DNA of 9,682 nucleotides from an uncultured Bacillota bacterium (GTDB taxonomy: Bacteria; Bacillota; Clostridia; Peptostreptococcales; Anaerovoracaceae), in the NCBI GenBank assembly GCA_946546075.1, contig CAMNNV010000036.1, positions 1-9,682 on the forward strand. The letters run 5' to 3'. Positions 6,434 through 9,682 of the stretch are shown here, in pieces. The first letter of the stretch is position 1. Each line of letters opens with the position of its first letter. The position numbers and the translations under genes are program-made. The notes under the pieces are model-generated. The model was not told the origin of the DNA, ran no database searches, and worked only from the letters and a program-made list of their open reading frames with translations.

Positions 6434-7005
6434 TGATGATCCTCCTTCATATATCCTGACATCATACACACACCAGCAGCTCCGGCGCGTATACATTCCT
6501 CCGCATTATCTTCGTTTATGCCTCCCAGAGCATATACAGGTATCTGCACAGCATCCACCACCTCCGAGAGGTACCCCAGGCCCGCCGGAGGCTTTCCCGG
6601 CTTGCAGTCTGTAGGAAATATCGGACTTGCCGTCACATAGGCAGCGCCCTTCTCCTGACACTCCTTTGCTTCTTCGACGGTATGCGTGGATACCCCGATC
6701 TTATTGAAAAAACGACTCTCTCCATCATCAAGATCGCGAAAGTCGTTCATTGTCAGATGGATATTTCTGCACTCGAGACGCTTTGCGACATCTATAAATG
6801 TATGCAAAAAGCATTCTGCGCCCTTTTCTTCGCAGACTTTCTTCACTTCCTGCGCAAGTTTCTCGTAATCCGGCTCCGCCATATCCTTCTCGCGAAGGAT
6901 CACGATATCCACGCCGGAATCGATAGCCATCTTTATTCTGTTCAGCAGGTCATCTGCAAGATGCCTGTTTGTAATGCATATTCTTTTATACATATACGTA
7001 ATCAT
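6430..7005 (-). CDS. tenI: ThiE/TenI-superfamily protein, probably TenI-type thiazole tautomerase
   Basis: A 191-residue TIM-barrel protein with LREK (37-40), IGVSTHTVEEA (103-113), VTASPIFPTDCKPG (124-137) and ALGGI (159-163). These show the ThiE/TenI fold. ThiE needs an Asn-Asp pair in its NDR motif for diphosphate and magnesium; here that place reads His68-Thr69. TDCK, the His of STH (His108) and MMSGYM match TenI of Bacillus, which converts the ThiG product to its aromatic tautomer. True thiamine phosphate synthase (ThiE) is the usual automatic annotation and remains possible. The gene overlaps the 3' end of thiH by 20 bases. Neither this ATG nor the one at 6993 has a clear Shine-Dalgarno, so translation may depend on ribosomes finishing thiH. 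Its TGA overlaps the next start as ATGA. Confidence 0.8.
   Translation of the reverse strand: MITYMYKRICITNRHLADDLLNRIKMAIDSGVDIVILREKDMAEPDYEKLAQEVKKVCEEKGAECFLHTFIDVAKRLECRNIHLTMNDFRDLDDGESRFFNKIGVSTHTVEEAKECQEKGAAYVTASPIFPTDCKPGKPPAGLGYLSEVVDAVQIPVYALGGINEDNAEECIRAGAAGVCMMSGYMKEDHQ
6441..6447 (-). promoter_or_regulatory. ribosome binding site of the macrodomain-fusion gene
   Basis: AAGGAGG on the minus strand lies 7 bases before the ATG at 6433, inside the end of the ThiE/TenI gene. It decides the start against the in-frame ATG at 6496. Confidence 0.85.
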
Positions 7006-8245
7006 TCAGTACGGGCTGGAGCCCTTCTTCAGATATGTCATCATACATCTGGGAGAAGCTTCTGCTGTCAGCGATCTCGAACTGTTCGTCCCCCGCTTCA
7101 TCGTTTTCTTCTCCGGTGTATTTGCTCTCGTGATCGCCGATGCCGGTAGAGACACCTGCGGATACTTTCGTAGCAGCGATCTTGACGATACCGTCTCTAA
7201 ATGCTTTGCTTTCTCTGGATGATACGGTGATCCCGGCAAACGGCAGGAAGATCCTGTATGCGCAGAGAACCTGGCATAACTGTCTTTCGTGTACATCCAG
7301 CGGGTTGATCTTGTCATTGTTGACGATCGGTCTGAGTCTCGGGCACGAAAGTGAGAACTCTGCGTGAGGATACTTCCTCTGCAGATAGTATGCGTGGAGA
7401 GCTGTTGCGAGGGCTTCCTTCCTGAAGTCTCCCAGTCCCAGAAGTGCTGAGAATGCAACGCCTCTCATGCCTCCCATGAGGGCCCTCTCCTGTGCTTCGA
7501 ACCGATATGGATAGATCCTCTTGTGGCCGAGAAGATGCAGCGTCTCATAGAGATCGGAGTCGTACGTTTCCTGGAATACCGTGACGTAATCCGCTCCGCA
7601 TTCATGGAGGTATCTGTACTCATCAACGTTCACAGGGTAGATCTCAAGTCCCACGTTTCGGAAGTATTTTCTCGCCATCTTGCAGGCCTGCCCGATATAG
7701 TTCACATCGCTCTTGGATCTGCTCTCTCCTGTGAGGATCAGGATCTCCTCGATACCGGAATCTGCGATGACTTTCATCTCGTGCTCGATCTCATCGAATG
7801 AGAGCTTCTTCCTGTTGATATCGTTATAGCAGTTGAAACCGCAGTATACGCAGTAGTTTTCGCAGTAATTCGCGATATACAGAGGCGTGAAGATATATAC
7901 CGTGTTGCCGAAATGACGGCTTGTCTCTGCTTTCGCACGGGCCGCCATCCTCTCGAGAAACGGCTCTGCTGCAGGGCTGAGAAGCGCTTTGAAGTCTTCT
8001 ATGCTGCACGTTTCCTGTCTGAGGGCTCGGAGGACATCTTCTGCCGTATATTTGCTGTAATCGTACGCCTCCATCTGGGAGATCACCTTATCGCAGACAT
8101 CTGTTTCGATGCGATCCATCCCCTCCATGTAGGCCATATGGTCTGTTCTGGAAGAAGGATCCTGCTCAATGCGATGCTTTCTCTCTATGGCCTCTTCGCC
8201 CAGCTTATCTGAATCTATGAAAAACTCGTTTTTTTGTGATGTCAT
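6986..8245 (-). CDS. thiH: ThiH, 2-iminoacetate synthase (tyrosine lyase)
   Basis: A radical SAM enzyme of 419 residues. The cluster motif CENYCVYC gives Cys128, Cys132 and Cys135 for the [4Fe-4S] centre; LSPAAEPFLERM, LILTGESR and the C-terminal GDEQFEIAD are ThiH-typical. It splits tyrosine into p-cresol and dehydroglycine, which feeds ThiG, an oxygen-sensitive route used by anaerobes in place of ThiO. HydG, the relative with an extra C-terminal cluster, is excluded by the lack of that domain and by the context. The N-terminus is longer than in E. coli ThiH (first cluster Cys at 85 there, 128 here); the start is still well supported because GGAGGAGG stands just before the ATG and overlaps the thiG stop. 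The gap to thiG is 9 bases. Confidence 0.95.
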   Translation of the reverse strand: MTSQKNEFFIDSDKLGEEAIERKHRIEQDPSSRTDHMAYMEGMDRIETDVCDKVISQMEAYDYSKYTAEDVLRALRQETCSIEDFKALLSPAAEPFLERMAARAKAETSRHFGNTVYIFTPLYIANYCENYCVYCGFNCYNDINRKKLSFDEIEHEMKVIADSGIEEILILTGESRSKSDVNYIGQACKMARKYFRNVGLEIYPVNVDEYRYLHECGADYVTVFQETYDSDLYETLHLLGHKRIYPYRFEAQERALMGGMRGVAFSALLGLGDFRKEALATALHAYYLQRKYPHAEFSLSCPRLRPIVNNDKINPLDVHERQLCQVLCAYRIFLPFAGITVSSRESKAFRDGIVKIAATKVSAGVSTGIGDHESKYTGEENDEAGDEQFEIADSRSFSQMYDDISEEGLQPVLNDYVYV

Positions 8246-8254
8246 TTCCTCCTC

Positions 8255-9022
8255 CTAGTCTCTGAGAAAGCCTGTAAGTGGATCTGAACTTTCGGCGCCG
8301 CGCTCCAGGACTCTGCCAAGGCCTGCGAGGTATGCGCTTCTGCCGGCTTCGATGGCAGCCTTGAATGCTCCCGCCATGGCAGGGATATCTCTGGCTGTTG
8401 CAATGGCTGTATTCGACATGATAGCCGCTGCTCCCATCTCCATTGCAGCACATGCTTCGGATGGTTTACCGATACCTGCGTCGACAATGATCGGAAGATC
8501 GATCTCGTCGATCAGGATCTGTATGAAATCCTTTGTTGCAAGACCTTTGTTGGATCCAATCGGAGATGCCAGCGGCATGACTGCTGCTGCGCCTGCATTC
8601 TGAAGCTGTCTTGCCACGTTAAGATCCGGGTACATGTACGGGAGCACCACGAAGCCCTCCTCTGCCAGGATCTGTGTGGCTTTGATCGTCTCGTAGTTCT
8701 CAGGCAGCAGATACTTGCTGTCCTGCATGATCTCGATCTTGACGAAATCACCGCATCCGAGTTCACGGCTGAGCCTTGCGATGCGCACGGCTTCCTCTGC
8801 CGTTCTTGCCCCTGATGTGTTAGGCAGGAGTGTGACTCCTTCCGGGATATAATCGAGTATGTTCTCTGTTTCTTTCGTGTTGGTTCTTCTCACGGCAAGG
8901 GTGATGATCTGGGCACCTGCATTCTCGACAGCTGCCTTGATCAGTTCCATTGAATATTTACCTGAACCCAATATGAAACGGGAGGTGAATTCCTTTCCTC
9001 CCAGATTAAGTGTATCTTTCAT
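8255..9022 (-). CDS. thiG: ThiG, thiazole synthase
   Basis: A 255-residue TIM-barrel enzyme of normal length. The Schiff-base lysine is Lys95 in FVKIEIM, which binds 1-deoxy-D-xylulose 5-phosphate. NTSGARTAEEAVR (68-80) and the phosphate-binding region DAGIGKPSEA with MGAAAIMSNTAIA are hallmarks. It combines deoxyxylulose phosphate, dehydroglycine from ThiH and sulfur from ThiS thiocarboxylate to form the thiamine thiazole phosphate. AGGAGG precedes the ATG. It lies 48 bases after thiS with no sign of a terminator, and 9 bases before thiH. Confidence 0.97.
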   Translation of the reverse strand: MKDTLNLGGKEFTSRFILGSGKYSMELIKAAVENAGAQIITLAVRRTNTKETENILDYIPEGVTLLPNTSGARTAEEAVRIARLSRELGCGDFVKIEIMQDSKYLLPENYETIKATQILAEEGFVVLPYMYPDLNVARQLQNAGAAAVMPLASPIGSNKGLATKDFIQILIDEIDLPIIVDAGIGKPSEACAAMEMGAAAIMSNTAIATARDIPAMAGAFKAAIEAGRSAYLAGLGRVLERGAESSDPLTGFLRD

Positions 9023-9070
9023 TGTTTCCTCCTGTTGAAGACTGTATTTATCTTAATGGGCGGATATGCA

Positions 9071-9265
9071 TCAGCCACCACCGACGAAACTTACGATCTC
9101 AAGGACGTCTCCATCCTTCAATATGCAATTCTCATGCTCTGCCTTCGGCAGGATCTCTTCGTTCAGTTCCACTGCGATGCGCTTACCCGAATAACCTGCT
9201 TCTTCCAGGTAATCCGTAAGTTTCAGTCCATCCGCTTCCACTGGAGTGCCATTGATTACTACCAT
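9071..9265 (-). CDS. thiS: ThiS, sulfur-carrier protein
   Basis: A 64-residue ubiquitin-like protein ending in VGGG. Its terminal glycine is adenylated by ThiF and turned into the thiocarboxylate that donates sulfur to ThiG. MVVINGTPVE, the hydrophobic core and LKDGDVLEIVSFVGGG fit ThiS throughout. It is the first gene of the thiazole operon. AGGAGG lies 6 bases before the ATG. No thiF follows, so activation must use an enzyme encoded elsewhere. Confidence 0.95.
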   Translation of the reverse strand: MVVINGTPVEADGLKLTDYLEEAGYSGKRIAVELNEEILPKAEHENCILKDGDVLEIVSFVGGG

Positions 9266-9290
9266 TTTTTCCTCCTGAAAATCACGAATT

Positions 9291-9319
9291 ATTATACCTT
9301 ATTTACAGGTGATTGACAA
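9291..9319 (-). promoter_or_regulatory. promoter of the thiSGH operon
   Basis: On the minus strand TTGTCA (9319-9314, five of six) is followed after exactly 17 bases by a perfect TATAAT (9296-9291). Transcription should start near 9284, leaving a leader of only about 19 bases before thiS. Its -35 is the same DNA as the -35 of the divergent plus-strand promoter. Confidence 0.85.
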
Positions 9320-9342
9320 CTGCACCGGCGCAGGGATATACT
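9313..9342 (+). promoter_or_regulatory. promoter of the isochorismatase-family gene
   Basis: A perfect TTGACA (9313-9318), an 18-base spacer and TATACT (9337-9342, five of six). The predicted start near 9349 gives a leader of about 27 bases with GGAGG. A near-palindrome fills most of the spacer. Confidence 0.75.
9320..9333. promoter_or_regulatory. near-palindromic candidate operator between divergent promoters
   Basis: CTGCACCGGCGCAG is an inverted repeat with one mismatched pair. It sits inside the spacer of the plus-strand promoter and directly abuts the -35 of the minus-strand promoter, so one bound dimer could affect both. The binding protein is unknown. Too few bases separate it from any T-run for it to be a terminator. 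Confidence 0.5.
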
Positions 9343-9375
9343 TGGGAAAATGAACTTTTGGATATGGAGGAGACA

Positions 9376-9682
9376 ATGAGGATAGTACCCGAAAATACTA
9401 TGGCACTGACCATAGACATGCAGGAGAAATTAGTTCCCGCAATGAGCGAGAAAGAACGCTGCGTAGATAAGACATTACTTCTGATGAGGGGCCTGAATGA
9501 GCTGGGCATCGATCAGATCATCTCCCAGCAGTATACGAAGGGTCTCGGAATGAGCATCCCTGAAATTTATGAAGCATTAGGCAGCGAGGATTACTTTGAT
9601 AAGACTACATTCAGCTGCTACAAGAATGATGCCATCAGAGAATACATCGACGGATCCGGCAAGAAAAACATCATCATATCCG
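9376..9682 (+). CDS. isochorismatase-family hydrolase (YcaC-like), N-terminal part
   Basis: The ATG at 9376 follows GGAGG by 5 bases, and the frame is open for 102 codons to the window edge. TIDMQEKL carries the family Asp (Asp14), QQYTKGLGMSIPEI matches the region around the second strand (usually T-Q-PKGLG-T), and FDKTTFSCY holds the probable catalytic Lys (Lys76). The catalytic Cys of the Asp-Lys-Cys triad would lie beyond the edge. Members hydrolyse small amides or vinyl ethers; this subgroup is usually of unknown substrate, so the name does not imply isochorismate. It is divergent from thiS and shares control DNA with it, which suggests a link to the thiazole operon but does not show one. 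Confidence 0.88.
   Translation, partial: MRIVPENTMALTIDMQEKLVPAMSEKERCVDKTLLLMRGLNELGIDQIISQQYTKGLGMSIPEIYEALGSEDYFDKTTFSCYKNDAIREYIDGSGKKNIIIS

Noticed and set aside
6434..6496. A longer macrodomain protein starting at 6496.
   Set aside because: The extra 21 residues have no macrodomain similarity and no Shine-Dalgarno; AAGGAGG and the ATGA overlap support 6433.
9303..9509. A 68-codon minus-strand frame opposite the hydrolase gene.
   Set aside because: Antisense to a recognised family; its 3' end overlaps the divergent promoters, and it resembles nothing known.

Overview
The window looks like a chromosomal segment of a low-to-mid GC Gram-positive anaerobe, most likely class Clostridia. The reasons are a Gram-positive LexA with CGAAC-type boxes, the oxygen-sensitive ThiH route to the thiamine thiazole, strong AGGAGG ribosome binding sites on nearly every gene, clean TATAAT promoters, and an SseB-like domain of a kind I associate with Lachnospiraceae relatives. 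I cannot fix the family. I see no mobile element, phage gene, tRNA, rRNA or CRISPR.

Layout. The plus strand carries only the two partial genes at the edges: the C-terminal half of a class III aminotransferase at the left and the N-terminal half of an isochorismatase-family hydrolase at the right. Everything between runs on the minus strand. Read from right to left it is thiS, thiG, thiH, a ThiE/TenI-family gene, a large macrodomain/SseB/Sel1 fusion gene and an iron-type alcohol dehydrogenase, all tightly spaced and probably one transcript. A MoxR-type AAA+ ATPase and a CoxE-like VWA protein follow from their own extended -10 promoter and end at a clear terminator. Last comes lexA with its own promoter and tandem LexA boxes, converging on the aminotransferase through two back-to-back terminators.

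How the genes work together. ThiH makes dehydroglycine (2-iminoacetate) from tyrosine, ThiS carries the sulfur and ThiG condenses both with deoxyxylulose phosphate. The next gene keeps the fingerprint of the thiazole tautomerase TenI rather than that of ThiE, so it probably finishes the thiazole. ThiF, which ThiS needs, is not here. The operon promoter leaves a leader of only about 19 bases, so there is no room for a TPP riboswitch. Instead its -35 hexamer is the same DNA as the -35 of the divergent hydrolase gene, next to a 14-bp near-palindrome, which suggests joint control by a repressor or activator.

Most notable is the fusion protein coupled by an ATGA stop/start overlap to the thiazole genes. 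It has an N-terminal ADP-ribose-binding macrodomain in which the position of the YmdB catalytic aspartate is cysteine, a central SseB-like domain, and C-terminal Sel1 repeats. Its role is unknown. The MoxR/VWA pair is a probable chaperone or metal-insertion module with an unusual metal-binding loop and no obvious client nearby.
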